Shown piece by piece: positions 47,456 through 58,095 of a stretch of DNA of 64,000 nucleotides (within the stretch, counting starts at the first letter, position 1; every line of letters begins with the position of its first letter). Origin of the DNA: Seiridium cupressi. Lineage: Eukaryota > Ascomycota > Sordariomycetes > Amphisphaeriales > Sporocadaceae. The stretch is from contig JARVKI010000049.1 in the NCBI GenBank assembly GCA_036674765.1, positions 1 to 64,000 on the forward strand, written 5' to 3'. Made by a program: the position numbers and the translations under genes. A model generated the notes under the pieces. The model did no database searches. It was given only the letters and a program-made list of their open reading frames with translations, and was not told the origin of the DNA.

Positions 47456-48023
47456 CTACAAATTTTGGAACCTCATGAATGCCGACATGGCAAAGAAGAA
47501 ACCAAATGACAGTTTGAAGGCAGGATCTCTCTCTAGTGCCGCCAACACACGTGAATTCCCTAAGCGCTCCTTCAACCGAACTTGTTTCGTGAGGTCGATG
47601 CCATACTTTGCAGCAATCTTTGTTTTGATCAGCTACAAGTGCCAGAACTCGTCACTAAGAGACTACATACCTGTACGACAATGACGGACACTCCCAGTAA
47701 AAAGACGAGTGTTTTCGAAAACACGCTGATGACCAGGCCCGTGAGAAAACCTGTGAAATTAGAATAAGCAGAATGATAGAACGAGTCTCTTTTTTGCCAC
47801 ACGAACCTGTGATACTTCCACCAGACAGCTGTCTAATAATCTCAGGATTCAACATCTCCTTCGGAGGCGCAGCGGCTTCTCGTGTTGTGGGATGAGGAAC
47901 AGCTCGGGCGTGCATTCGGAGCTTTGGCTGTCTGTACACGAGCATAGAGCCTATGGATAATCCAATGCCGGCTCCCACAGCTCGGCTTCGGAACGCGCTT
48001 CTAGCGAGCAATATTGCTGACAT
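47456..48023 (-). CDS. FUN14 family mitochondrial membrane protein
   Basis: Three exons (48023-47807, 47750-47671, 47632-47456) give 157 aa. The N-terminus, MSAILLARSAFRSRAVGAG, looks mitochondrial. The FUN14-type core follows: LSGGSITGFLTGLVISVFSK, then LVFLLGVSVIVVQL, a Gly-rich pair of membrane segments. The C-terminal part is basic and ends with another hydrophobic stretch (AFKLSFGFFFAMSAFM). Animal FUNDC1/2 belong to this family and act at the mitochondrial outer membrane, FUNDC1 as a mitophagy receptor; no LIR-type motif is obvious here. Intron 2 is only 38 nt (GTATGT to TTGTAG), near the lower limit for fungi. Without it the frame ends within a few codons. The gene converges with AMPP, 191 bp apart. 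Confidence 0.82.
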
Positions 48024-48898
48024 GATTGCGGCTTCACTTGTGACTGCAATTGCTGCGTATGCCAGTGGTGTAGAGTCGGCCGGAGTGTAGACCAGATGAT
48101 GTTCACCGGTGTGGACCGAAAGCTGTCGGAGTTAAACAATATGGCACGTTGACGTCACGGCGTTCTTAATAGCGGGCCGTTGGAGCTCCAGCAGCGGAAA
48201 GAGACCCTACCTTGTAACATGACCCTGAATTTTCAGTATGATTACCACGAATAGTAAAAACTTAATTAGATGCACAATACCCTCATCGCATTTGGTTCTT
48301 TCTAGCTGATGGTTGTCGAACTTGTGCACAGGAAACGTTTGTGTTTGGTTCCGTCCTTCAACTGGGCTGCAACATTCCGTCACCTCTCTGAGAATTCTCA
48401 ACCTGCAAGAGCTCTGGCAGACTTGATGGACGTGAGATTTCGATATTGTCCCGCTTGGAGTCGAAGCGCTCGTCCGTAAGGACAACAAAAAAAAGAACAT
48501 TCTCCAAAAAGCAATTGATCGAGACAGTGACCCCTTGAAATGGATTATTTAAGCCCGAATAGAGCACTTCGTTATAAGCCCTGTGGGCTCTCTTCTCCCC
48601 TGGGAAAGGTGCCCTTCCCACTTCCCAATATAATCCGAACAGAAAATACAGATCCTGGTATCAAAACGCAATAGCTTGCCTCGTTGCTGAACTGCGCGGC
48701 TTAGCTTTCCCTCCTTTCCCTGAACGCCGGCTTGACCTATGCATGCAAAACAACAATGCCCTCCAACGTTGTGACTGCAGTGAAACGGTAGTACACTTGA
48801 AACCCTCCTTTTTTACGAATGCCATAAAATCATTTCCCCTATCACGCCATATACCCCCGTTCGACCCTGCTGACGACGAGCTTCAGGAATGGTCAGTC
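48024..48898. other. Intergenic region between FUN14 and cenH3
   Basis: About 0.88 kb between two leftward genes. Overlapping short frames on both strands lack domains. A small RNA gene is possible, but I found no diagnostic box pairs or tRNA signature. Confidence 0.4.
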
Positions 48899-49390
48899 TT
48901 AGCCAATACCGCCCCAGACACCGCGGATACGCCTGGCCAGTTGGATATCCTTCTGCATGATCGTTACCCGTTTGGCGTGAATTGCACAAAGATTTGTGTC
49001 CTCAAAAAGGTGTACCAGGAAAGCTTCGGCGGCTTCTTGTAACGCCATGATGGCCTGCGACTGCCATCTCATACCCTCATCTCGCGGACGGAATGTAAGG
49101 GCAATTTCTCGGACTAGTCGGGTGAAAGGTAGCTTTCGTATCAGCAGGTCGGTGCTGTTTTGCAGCTTTCTGATCTCCCGGAGAGCTACCGTTCCGGGTC
49201 GATATCTTCTTCTTCGGCCGATGGGTATTGGGTCCCCAGCTGTGGAAGACATTAGCGACGCAGGTCGACTGGTTGACGATAGCAATGTTGACTTACGAAG
49301 AGCTCTCGCCGCGCCACTCCTTCTAAAACCACGACCACGACCAGCGCCACCGGTGGCGGCCGAAGACCGCCTTTCTGCAGGTTCCACCAT
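48899..49390 (-). CDS. cenH3: Centromeric histone H3 variant (CENP-A/Cse4/CenH3)
   Basis: Replaces H3 in centromeric nucleosomes. Two exons, 49390-49297 and 49239-48899, with a 57-nt intron (GTAAGT; GCTAAT branch; CCACAG) give 144 aa. The histone fold is unmistakable: [74 protein letters not shown] rather than canonical H3 is shown by the lengthened loop 1 ([17 protein letters not shown]), by lack of the conserved H3 tail, and by the C-terminal GVWGGIG. The N-tail is short and Arg/Gly-rich ([16 protein letters not shown]). The start is the only ATG in frame. The reading frame is open for 17 more codons upstream but without an ATG, so an additional 5' exon cannot be excluded. Confidence 0.95.
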   Translation of the reverse strand: MVEPAERRSSAATGGAGRGRGFRRSGAARALRKSTLLSSTSRPASLMSSTAGDPIPIGRRRRYRPGTVALREIRKLQNSTDLLIRKLPFTRLVREIALTFRPRDEGMRWQSQAIMALQEAAEAFLVHLFEDTNLCAIHAKRVTIMQKDIQLARRIRGVWGGIG

Positions 49391-50372
49391 GTGTGCACGA
49401 GAGGTGCGATGACGGCCCTGAGGTCTGTCGAGATCTCCCACGTATGTGCGGGTGTGCGTGTGTGTGGAAGTGGGATGTGACAGGGATCAACGATCGCAAA
49501 GCGCAAGCTGGTTTGGATGAGGCCTGTTGTAGGAAAGAACGACAAGCAGCTTGAATAGAGTTTGCAATTGGGTGCAAAAGCTGCAGGATGCCTAGCTGCG
49601 CATTCCAGAGAGGAATTGGAAACCCCGGATGCGTGAAAGAAACAAATTCATCAGCTTAATGAGGAGATTGGGAAAGGGAGGAATTAATGGAGTGGCTGGC
49701 GCATCGCGAGACGCGAAACTGACAGGTTTGAGACCGCGTCGCCCCAGCCACTCAATTAAAACTGTTTAATTGATTTTGAGCCACAGTCGGTCCCCTGCTA
49801 GCGTAAGTCGTCCTTTCGTGCCTCGTTCGTTCATTCCCAAGTTCAACGCCGAGCCTTGCTTTACTCTTGCACACGGGCTAGCTGCTATGGGCTACTCATG
49901 GCATTACGTACCTGTGTAGGTACATAATTAGGTACACTGATCTCAGGGAGATCAACGGGGAGGCAGCCGCCGACGCCAAGATCAGGACCCTCCAACTGTT
50001 TCCTTTAGGTTGCGTATGCGCGACCAAATGCAAGTAGCGAGGGGCTCGTCAGCAGCTGTGGTGGAACCTGTCACTGCTCACCTTGTCTTGCCACGCCTTG
50101 CCATGCCCCAGTCAGTGAATGAATTGGAAGCGACGGCGTAACATCCGACCAGCGTTGAAGCCAGATAATCGACAAGGCTGCAGATTAATCATCCTCGTCG
50201 CCCTCAAACGTGTTTCCTCAGATTTCATTCCATACCAATTCCATTGTTCCTCTCGGCTGTTTCTTCCGAGGCCACCTAAGTTACAGTATTGATTGAGTTT
50301 CACGCTGCATCTTCCCTTTCGCTCCCGGTATCCGCTTCGTAGAGCATCCCGCTGCTTTCCGCAACCGCAACC
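49391..50372. promoter_or_regulatory. Divergent promoter region cenH3 / DER1
   Basis: About 1 kb between divergent genes. It includes a cluster of GTAGGTAC/TAGGTAC strings near 49912-49936. The final 100 bp before DER1 are pyrimidine-rich, as in fungal leaders. No gene is seen. Confidence 0.5.
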
Positions 50373-51191
50373 ATGGACCAGCTGATTCCCGGCGATGGCG
50401 GCCGCAACCCACTGGAGGCTTGGTTCTGGGAGATGCCGCTGTGCACGCGATGGTGGACGACGGCAACGGTCCTGACGAGTGCACTGGTGCAATGTCAGAT
50501 GGTCACGGCCTTCCAGCTATTCTACAGCGTGCGGACAGTATTTGGGAAGGGAGAGGTAAGCGCACCAGTCGCCGGCACTCAGCACGAGGCGCGGTCCCTG
50601 CTAACAGGTCGCGAATTGCAGTACTGGAGACTATTGACGACCTTCCTGTACTTTGGGCCCTTCTCGCTGGACCTTTTGTTCCACGTCTACTTCCTACAGC
50701 GCTATGCCCGTCTCCTCGAAGAATCCTCCGGCCGATCCCCAGCACATTTCTCCTGGCTGCTCGTCTACTCAATGGTCTTTCTCCTAGTCCTCTCACCCTT
50801 TGTATCGATGCCGTTCCTGGGCCACCCATTGTCCTCCACCCTCGTATACATCTGGTCGCGGCGCAACCCGGATACACGTCTCAGCTTCCTCGGGCTGCTG
50901 GTCTTCACGGCGCCATACTTGCCCTGGGTCTTGATGGGTTTCAGCCTAGTAATGCACGGGACGGTGCCCAAGGACGAGATCATGGGCGTCGTTATTGGCC
51001 ATATCTGGTATTTCTTCACTGATGTATACCCGCCAATGCACAATGGCTCGAAACCTCTAGACCCGCCGAGGTGGTGGCGTAGACTATTCGAGGGACGTCC
51101 TAGGGAGCAGCAGGACGATGATGCTACTGCAATCAACAACGAGTTCGCTGTGGGCGGTGGTCCTGAATTGGCGGCTGCCGACGTGCGATGA
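50373..51191 (+). CDS. DER1: Derlin (Der1 family), ER-associated degradation factor
   Basis: Rhomboid-like pseudoprotease of the ER membrane that helps retrotranslocate misfolded proteins for ERAD. Two exons, 50373-50555 and 50622-51191, give 250 aa. After splicing the conserved stretch reads GKGEYWRLLTTFLYFGPFS, containing the derlin WR motif. Several membrane helices follow (FHVYFLQRYARLLEE; FSWLLVYSMVFLLVLSPF; LGLLVFTAPYLPWVLMGF), and the GxxxG-like GVVIGHIWYFFTDVYP closes the fold. The rhomboid catalytic Ser/His dyad is absent, as expected. The C-terminal tail is cytosolic and acidic without a clear SHP box for Cdc48, which argues for Der1 or derlin-2 type over Dfm1. The 66-nt intron has no in-frame stop. 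Confidence 0.92.
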   Translation: MDQLIPGDGGRNPLEAWFWEMPLCTRWWTTATVLTSALVQCQMVTAFQLFYSVRTVFGKGEVSAPVAGTQHEARSLLTGRELQYWRLLTTFLYFGPFSLDLLFHVYFLQRYARLLEESSGRSPAHFSWLLVYSMVFLLVLSPFVSMPFLGHPLSSTLVYIWSRRNPDTRLSFLGLLVFTAPYLPWVLMGFSLVMHGTVPKDEIMGVVIGHIWYFFTDVYPPMHNGSKPLDPPRWWRRLFEGRPREQQDDDATAINNEFAVGGGPELAAADVR

Positions 51192-51961
51192 TCGAATCCG
51201 ACCTGAGGGAGGAATACCAGCCTCTTGTCTAGTCAATATTCTTTTTTCCCCCATGGCGTTTTCATGATGCATAAATTGCAACAAGGGTTCTTGAGGCTAT
51301 ACGGCGTTTAAGAGGTTACGATGGTACTGGCGATACGGCTACGATAGCCCGGCATACTGGTGAAGAGTGACAGAAAAATAGTCCACCATCACTGATTATA
51401 CAACTTCTGATTGCTTGATATAGGCTTTTGTACATCAGTCTACAACCAGCCTCATATTATGCATGCATTCATAAATGATTCCAAAGCCACTGAAACCATA
51501 AGCATGCCCCTAAGTGCGATCTATGAAGAAACGAATCATACTTAAGCATGAGGAGATGTCGCAACGCTACAATCACCCTCACAAAACCCAAGGCTCTCCC
51601 CCCAACGACATTAATGTGGGAATTATAGTCTTTTAGATTCTGAAGCAGGAAACAAATCCGACAAGACACTCATTCATCCATCCACCCGAGAACACATAAT
51701 GCTGACTTTACAACAGCCAGTGAATGGCCGTGGCGGGAGCACGCAACCCCACCATACTGAGCTCCTAGGACAAAACAGCGACGTCACCTGCGCTAAAGTC
51801 GCAACTTTTTGGCGGGGCAAAGGTCGCAAGTCGATCTTTTGGCAGTTTGCGCCTGAAGTCGATAAAAGCCACTCTGCTTTCGGCATTTAAATTACATCTC
51901 ACCATCCTTGTGAAATAGATCGTAAAAAGACTCCCGTCTCGGGAACCACCCCCAAATCACC
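51192..51961. other. Intergenic region DER1 to ADI1
   Basis: About 0.77 kb between two rightward genes: the DER1 3' UTR and the ADI1 promoter. No gene is seen. Confidence 0.5.
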
Positions 51962-52753
51962 ATGAGAGCATACTGGTACGATAATCTTGAGGTGAGCACA
52001 AACCCCGCAATCACGCAATCTGACACGAGTCACCGGCTGCCCCTCGTGAGGCTATCGCCGGTTGCCGTGGAAGGGTTCTTTCGCACAATGGTTCGCGCAA
52101 TCGTACAGGCGCTTATTGAAAGCATAGGGCGACCAACGTCTCCCTCACGATTCTGGCCGTGACTTATCACCCTCCGAACTAGAACATCTGGGTGTCTTAT
52201 ACTACCATCTACCGCAAGTTGAAAATGTCGACAAGCTGGCGGCGGAACGCGACTACAAGAACCGCGATGAGATCACAGTGAGCCCGGAGAAGATGGGCGA
52301 CATCTACGAGGAAAAGGTCAAGTCCTTCTTCCACGAGCATCTGCACGAGGACGAGGAAATCCGGTACATCCGCGATGGAAAAGGGTACTTCGATGTGCGA
52401 TCCAAGGGGGATGAGTGGGTTCGGATTCAACTTGAGAAGGTACATCTTAGACCTAGAAATCTTGAGCTGCGATGGATTTGGTAGCGATAAGACTGGGCGA
52501 AATGATCACTAACGACGTACAGGACGATCTCATAGTTCTGCCTGCGGGCATCTATCACCGCTTCACAACGGACGCGGACAACGTAAGTCACCAACACAAG
52601 TCAGCAGCTGTCGATCACGTCTAATGGCAGGCGCAGCACGTTCAAGCCATGAGGTTGTTCAAGGACGAACCCAAATGGACGCCTCTGAACAGGAGCAATG
52701 AGCTCGAGGCCAACGAGTTTCGCAAGAACTACATCTCTCAATACTTGAACTAA
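51962..52753 (+). CDS. ADI1: Acireductone dioxygenase (ARD), methionine salvage
   Basis: Cupin metalloenzyme that oxidises acireductone to the keto-acid precursor of methionine plus formate (Fe form). Four exons (51962-51991, 52128-52439, 52523-52582, 52637-52753) give 172 aa. [20 protein letters not shown] is the family N-terminus. The metal ligands His81, His83 and Glu87 lie in [13 protein letters not shown], and the fourth, His, in [23 protein letters not shown] near the C-terminus is also typical. For the last exon two in-phase acceptors exist, 52631 and 52637. The second gives [12 protein letters not shown], closer to the family, and is preferred. A small first exon of 30 nt and a 136-nt intron precede the main exon. 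Confidence 0.95.
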
Positions 52754-53325
52754 GAAGTTGAAGCCGCGCGGTAAACAATACAGAGTGACAATGAATATAT
52801 CAAGGCATGGCTTGATAAGCGAATGAAGTATATCCGTCATCAAACCCGTGCAAAATGATCATGAGTGAAGACTGGCTGCGTTTGATGTGGAGTAAATATA
52901 CTGAGCAGGGATCTGACTTACACAGCAAGAAGACCACCTAAGCTGGAAAGTTGTGCTTAATTTGCTTGAGTCGCACAAGAAACAATTCCATGGGCATTGA
53001 CTGTCTGATGTATGTTTATGGTTGTAATAGTGAAAGGCGTTTAGCTACTATCTCTGACCTTCTATGTTTATCATTCTGAGTGTGAGAAAGAGAGAGAGGC
53101 CAATTTCCCTCACGCAGCTAAAGAAGTGCCGTGATAGTCCATCGCAGTCTGTGGCGTTAGGGAAGAAGCGGGGCTCTGGCAACTACAACTGTGAGCCACG
53201 CAACGTCCACTCTTCTGCCTCCTTCATGGATCTCAAAATGTGATGGCTTGAAGTTGTTGATTCCGCTTACACAGACACAGACGAACACATCCAAGCGGAC
53301 GATTTGCGGGTGCGGAAATGCCACA
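52754..53325. other. Intergenic region ADI1 to short-chain dehydrogenase
   Basis: About 0.57 kb: the ADI1 3' UTR and the next promoter. No gene is seen. Confidence 0.5.
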
Positions 53326-54456
53326 ATGGATACCAACTCATCCGAGGCAGGAAGCACGAAGGACGGACCAAGACCCAAGCTCTCCTTACCCGAGAGCTGC
53401 GAGCCGCCACGACCAAACGCACCACGGAAGCAGCTTGTATGGATCGTAGGTATTTCTGTTCACCTGCTTATTATAGAAGCTGACTAAGGCATGTAGATAT
53501 TCGGCGGCACTGGCCACATGGGCCGGTCCTTGGTGAAGTGCGCCCTCTCCCGCGGCGATCTTGTCTGCGCCGTGGGCCGCACCTTTGAGACCACTCCCGA
53601 GGCAATGACCGAGCACCACTCTGGTCCCAATTCGTTGGGGCTCCTTTGTGACGTACGCGCTCGCGACTCCGTGGCCAGAGTCATTGAGCGCTGTCTCGAT
53701 CACTTCGGCCGCATCGATATCGTGGCCAACTGCTCAGGCTACGGCGTGATCGGGGCCTGTGAGGACCAGGATGAACACGAGATCCGGAATCAATTTGAGA
53801 CGAACTTCATGGGCACTCTCCACATAATCCAGGCAACCCTGCCTTACTTTCGCTCCCAGAGCGCCGGGCGGTACTTGATCTTCAGTTCAACGAGCGGTGC
53901 ACTGGGTGTGCCTGGGCTCGGTCCTTATTGCGCGACCAAGTACGCGGTGGAGGGCTTGATCGAGGCCATGCTATACGAGATCGACTCTTTTAACATCAAG
54001 GCGACACTTGTCGAGCCGGGTCTGGTGCGGAGGGATGAGCCCGACTCGAAGGATAATCCGCTGCCGACATGGGGCCACTTCCTCATCAAGCCTGCCAGCG
54101 AGGCGTATGCGCAGGCCACGAGCCCAGCGTTGCACGCGAAGAGAATGGTGCAATGGCTCGGTGATCGACAGCCCACCAGCGCAGTCAAATGCGCAGAGCT
54201 CGTGTGGCAGCTGGGGCATTGTTCATATCCTCCTCTAAGGTTGGTGCTTGGGAGTTATGCTATCGAGAGCATCAGGGATCGGCTGAGGAGTGTTACGGAG
54301 GAGTTGGAAGACTGGAAACATCTCAACTTTCCCGTCGCGCTGGACGCGCCCAATGAAGATATGAGTATCAATGCTGCTACCGATAGAAGCGATAGGGACA
54401 GAGATGGGGAGGACGATGGTGAAGCAGACGAGGATGGAGATCAAGACATGACCTGA
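53326..54456 (+). CDS. Short-chain dehydrogenase/reductase (SDR), classical type
   Basis: NAD(P)-dependent oxidoreductase of unknown substrate. Two exons, 53326-53445 and 53497-54456, with a 51-nt intron give 359 aa. After splicing the cofactor loop reads VWIIFGGTGHMGRSL (about residues 38-52). It is followed by the CDVRARDS region, NCSGYG (Asn about 118), the catalytic Ser in IFSSTSGALG (about 168-177) and YCATK (Tyr184, Lys188), all in the expected order and spacing. VEPGLVRR matches the PG motif after the active site. The C-terminus ends in a 25-residue strongly acidic tail (SDRDRDGEDDGEADEDGD), which is unusual for an SDR. Fungal relatives include many retinol- or 17-beta-type enzymes with poorly known roles. 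Confidence 0.85.
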
Positions 54457-55767
54457 GTGTCGACTGGCGCAAAGAAAAGCAATTTTTTGCGGACAAACTT
54501 TGGTATATATATATCTGAAGAGACAGACTGAAATTTCGGGCGTGGCTTCCAGGCATCTCACATGGCGAATCCCTTATGAACCGGACAGCATGCCTTTTGA
54601 TTCCGCAAAGTCTACAGTGTCCTGGACCTCACGCGAGGAGTGCAAGCGGTGCAGTACAATTTAAGTTTACCCTATGGTGGATCTTTGCTCAGAAATACAC
54701 ATATCGTAGTGCTACCACATCATTTCTGATGTGCCCACCTTAAGACGGCAGGATACTGATCTTTCAGGACGCCGCAAGCGCCTCGAAACGTAGTGGCTTC
54801 TCTAGAGAAAACCCAGCGATCTAACAAGTCACGCGATATCTTGCCGCATCGAGTATCGCAGGCAGCAGAAGCAAACATATGATAGAAATTACATCCAAGG
54901 TGTAAGTAGTCAACAAGGAGAATCGGCGGAATGTCCCAAATCTGCTTTGCATCAGATACTTGTAACCTACCCAATTTTACTCATTACGTCGGAAAGCTGC
55001 GGAACTAGGACCTCCTCAGAACAATCAAGACTCGGAAAATAACGATATAAAGAAAGGAAAACTAAAAATATAAAATGAAAAACCTCTCATGTATCTCTAC
55101 TGCGCAATGACGAAGCGATGTATACAGAATTCGTCATGATACGTTCGTTGGCCCACGCTAACTAAAACACCGGGGTACTCTGTATGGTTTCAACGTGCTC
55201 AGTCTCGTTGCTACTTGCACTCGCACACTCATTTGGTGGTGGACAGAACAAAGCGCAAGACTGGCGGCGCAGTGTCCGGATTTTGCATGGCAGTGCCACG
55301 CATTCAAGGTTCATGCGAAGCAACTTGCCAATGGCCAGATTGCTAATTTTACGCCGTGGCTAAGCCTCATACGTGCAAGCGCATATCTGCTTTTTGCTAA
55401 ATTCCCCCAATCCTGCATCTGGGGAAAGGAGGCCGACTGTCGACTGGACGCGTGTATTCTTCATCAATCCCCTTCAAGCCATCTTGAACGTTAATTTGCG
55501 CCCTTGCGGATTGCTTCCTCCACGGTGACCATCTCTGCTTGTCGCTTCTCTTCCGTCCACCTCGGTCTCGTGCTTTACTGCATTTGCTAGGCCTCTGCGC
55601 CCACGTGCCGCCTCGTGTTCCTCTCTCCGACGACTGGCTCCGCGCTCTTGACATTTCCAACTCTCTCCTCAGGAGAAAAGTGCAAACGCCCAATCGCAGC
55701 ACCATCGCACCGCGGCATTGACGACCAAGTAAATATCCCTCCTCATCCTTTGTTTTGGCCCTGCACA
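54457..55767. other. Intergenic region SDR to VRG4
   Basis: About 1.3 kb. The last 300 bp are pyrimidine-rich and fit a promoter and 5' leader of VRG4. Open frames on both strands there are short and domain-free. Confidence 0.5.
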
Positions 55768-57067
55768 ATGTCTGACAAGAAGAGTCAAGATCTCAGCATT
55801 CGCTTGCCTGAGAAAGATCTCGAACGCCGCCGCAGCCCGCAGTCGCCCGACGACAACGAAGAGCAAGAACCTTTCGTAGCCCCGCGTCCATCGAAAACCC
55901 CGTCGTAGCACAGTATGGCTTCGTTGCAAAAGGTCGAAAACAGCCCGCCGCTGTCCATCCTGGCCTACTGCCTGTCCTCGATTTCCATGACAGTAGTGAA
56001 CAAATATGTCGTCTCGGGATCGTCATGGAATTTGAACCTTTTCTATCTGGCTGTCCAGGTAAGGAGCTACTCTGGAGAGATCTCAGGCTCGGCCACGCGT
56101 GCTGACAAGTCCGACAGTCGATTGTGTGTATTGCTACCATCGAGGCGTGCAAGCAGATGGGCCTGATTAAGAACTTGGCACCTTTCGACATGAACAAGGG
56201 CAAGAGATGGTTCCCCGTTTCGCTACTTCTTGTCGGAATGATTTACACCTCCACCAAGGCTCTGCAGTTCCTGTCGGTCCCCGTCTACACCATCTTCAAG
56301 AACTTGACCATTATTGTCATCGCATATGGCGAGGTTTTGTGGTTCGGTGGCAGCGTCACCCCTCTAGCTCTGCTCTCGTTCGGCCTCATGGTCCTCTCCT
56401 CGGTTGTCGCTGCGTGGGCCGATCTGGGCCACGCGAGCCAGACCGCCGAGGCTGCCGAGGCTTTGGCTACCCTGAACGCTGGATACGCATGGATGGGCTT
56501 GAATGTTTTCTGCACTGCCTCTTACGTTCTAGGCATGCGCAAGGTCATCAAGAACATGAACTTCAAGGACTGGGACAGTAAGCTACACCATTGCCCATTC
56601 CAAGCTCCGAGAACTAACCTAAGATAGCCATGTTCTACAACAACCTGCTCACCATCCCTGTCCTGCTGCTCGGATCTCTGCTCGCCGAGGATTGGTCCAG
56701 CGCCAACTTCCAGAAGAACTTCCCCGTCGAAACTCGCAACGCCTTGATGATCGGTATGATCTACTCTGGAATGGCCGCCATCTTCATCTCGTACTGCTCG
56801 GCCTGGTGCATCCGAGTCACCTCCTCGACCACCTATTCCATGGTTGGCGCCCTGAACAAGCTTCCCATTGCTGTCTCGGGTCTTGTCTTCTTCTCCGCTC
56901 CGGTCACAGTTGGATCGGTCTCGGCAATCTTCATTGGCTTCGTTTCCGGTATTGTTTACGCCTGGGCCAAGGTGCGCCAGTCGCAGCTCAGCAAGTCTGT
57001 TCTGCCTACTACGCAGCCCCCAATGAGCGCAAGCTCCCAGAGTAGCCGGGACGCGGCCAAGTCGTAA
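55768..57067 (+). CDS. VRG4: GDP-mannose transporter Vrg4/Gmt1, with in-frame TAG near the N-terminus
   Basis: Golgi nucleotide-sugar transporter that brings GDP-mannose into the lumen for glycan and glycolipid mannosylation; essential in yeast. Exons 55768-56058, 56118-56577 and 56628-57067. The body, from [20 protein letters not shown], has about ten hydrophobic segments and the GDP-mannose signature GALNK (in [16 protein letters not shown]) as well as FYNNLL. The frame opens at 55768 ([17 protein letters not shown], a hydrophilic tail) but meets TAG at 55906-55908, then CAC AGT and an ATG at 55915 in the same frame. From 55915 the protein is 347 aa. With the tail it would be 396 positions including the stop. 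No intron that removes the TAG and keeps frame was found. The transporter assignment is certain; the N-terminus is not. Confidence 0.93.
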
Positions 57068-58095
57068 ACAGCAGAACGAACAGGGAAGAAGGAGCTTGGC
57101 GGGAGAGTCTCTCCTTCTCTTGAGCTACTGGTTGAATAATGGGAGGTCACCGGCCTGCTTTGGATTCTAAAAGTCTCATTTCAGAAATGCGAGACGGGAG
57201 GAGTCCCATTCGGCTCGCACTGCCAGATCAGATCAGACAACCCAAGAGATTGAGGGAATACTACTGGGCAGATTTGGTGTTCCGCCACGCTGAAGACGTG
57301 GCGCGCCTTAGTTGTCGCTGTGTATCGAAGCCTGGCTGGGTGATGCAAGCGGGTAGTTGAATCTACCGAACCCCTTTTTTATATTATACATGTATAATAT
57401 TCCGTCTTCTACTCTTTGAAGGGGTTTGCGTGGCGGGTGCGGCATTGAAACTCTGGCATAGACTTTTCTGGTTTTCCCGTGGGGACAGGACATCCCCGGG
57501 CACGCGGGACTCATTTACACATACATTGGAAGGCGTAAGATGGTTGTTGCAGTGCCAAAAGGGACGGCACTTGACGATGAATGTTTACTACCTGATTGAA
57601 GGGACCTAATAGAATTTTTACCCCTGAACGACGGCTATCCTTGTGCTGCGCCGTCGATGCTGCCTACATGGTGCATCCAAACGTACTGTGGATGGCTTTC
57701 GTGATCTGTAGTGCATCTATCTCAACCTGGGAAACTTATTTTAGAAGAGCCGCTCGAGGGCTGAGGGGTCGTACGGATGACACCTCAACCGAACCTTGAC
57801 CTGGCCCTAGACCTGGACCCGGACCCGGACCCTGGTCAACGCCAAGGCGCGTGACATCAGAACCCGCCAATCTTTGAGCTCAACAATACACATGCTTTTC
57901 TTGACGCCAAATCTGATTGATACTTGTACTCTCAATTCGCTCCCGAGGCACTTGCGCCTGACTGTGGTCGTCTCGAGACCATGTGTGGATAGCTTAAAGG
58001 CCTCGATACTCCGTTTCCCTCCCTGTTTCGCTGCCGGTGGGCCTACACCGTTTGAAATTGCCATCGCTTGAACACCAAGCCATCTACGCGGCAAC
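57068..58095. other. Intergenic region VRG4 to ALE1
   Basis: About 1 kb with the VRG4 3' UTR and ALE1 promoter. A short GGACCC/GGACCT hexamer tract lies near 57799-57835. No gene is seen. Confidence 0.5.

Noticed and set aside
48200..48640. Possible small RNA gene between FUN14 and cenH3
   Set aside because: No tRNA A/B boxes, snoRNA C/D boxes in the right spacing, or snRNA signature could be identified by eye.
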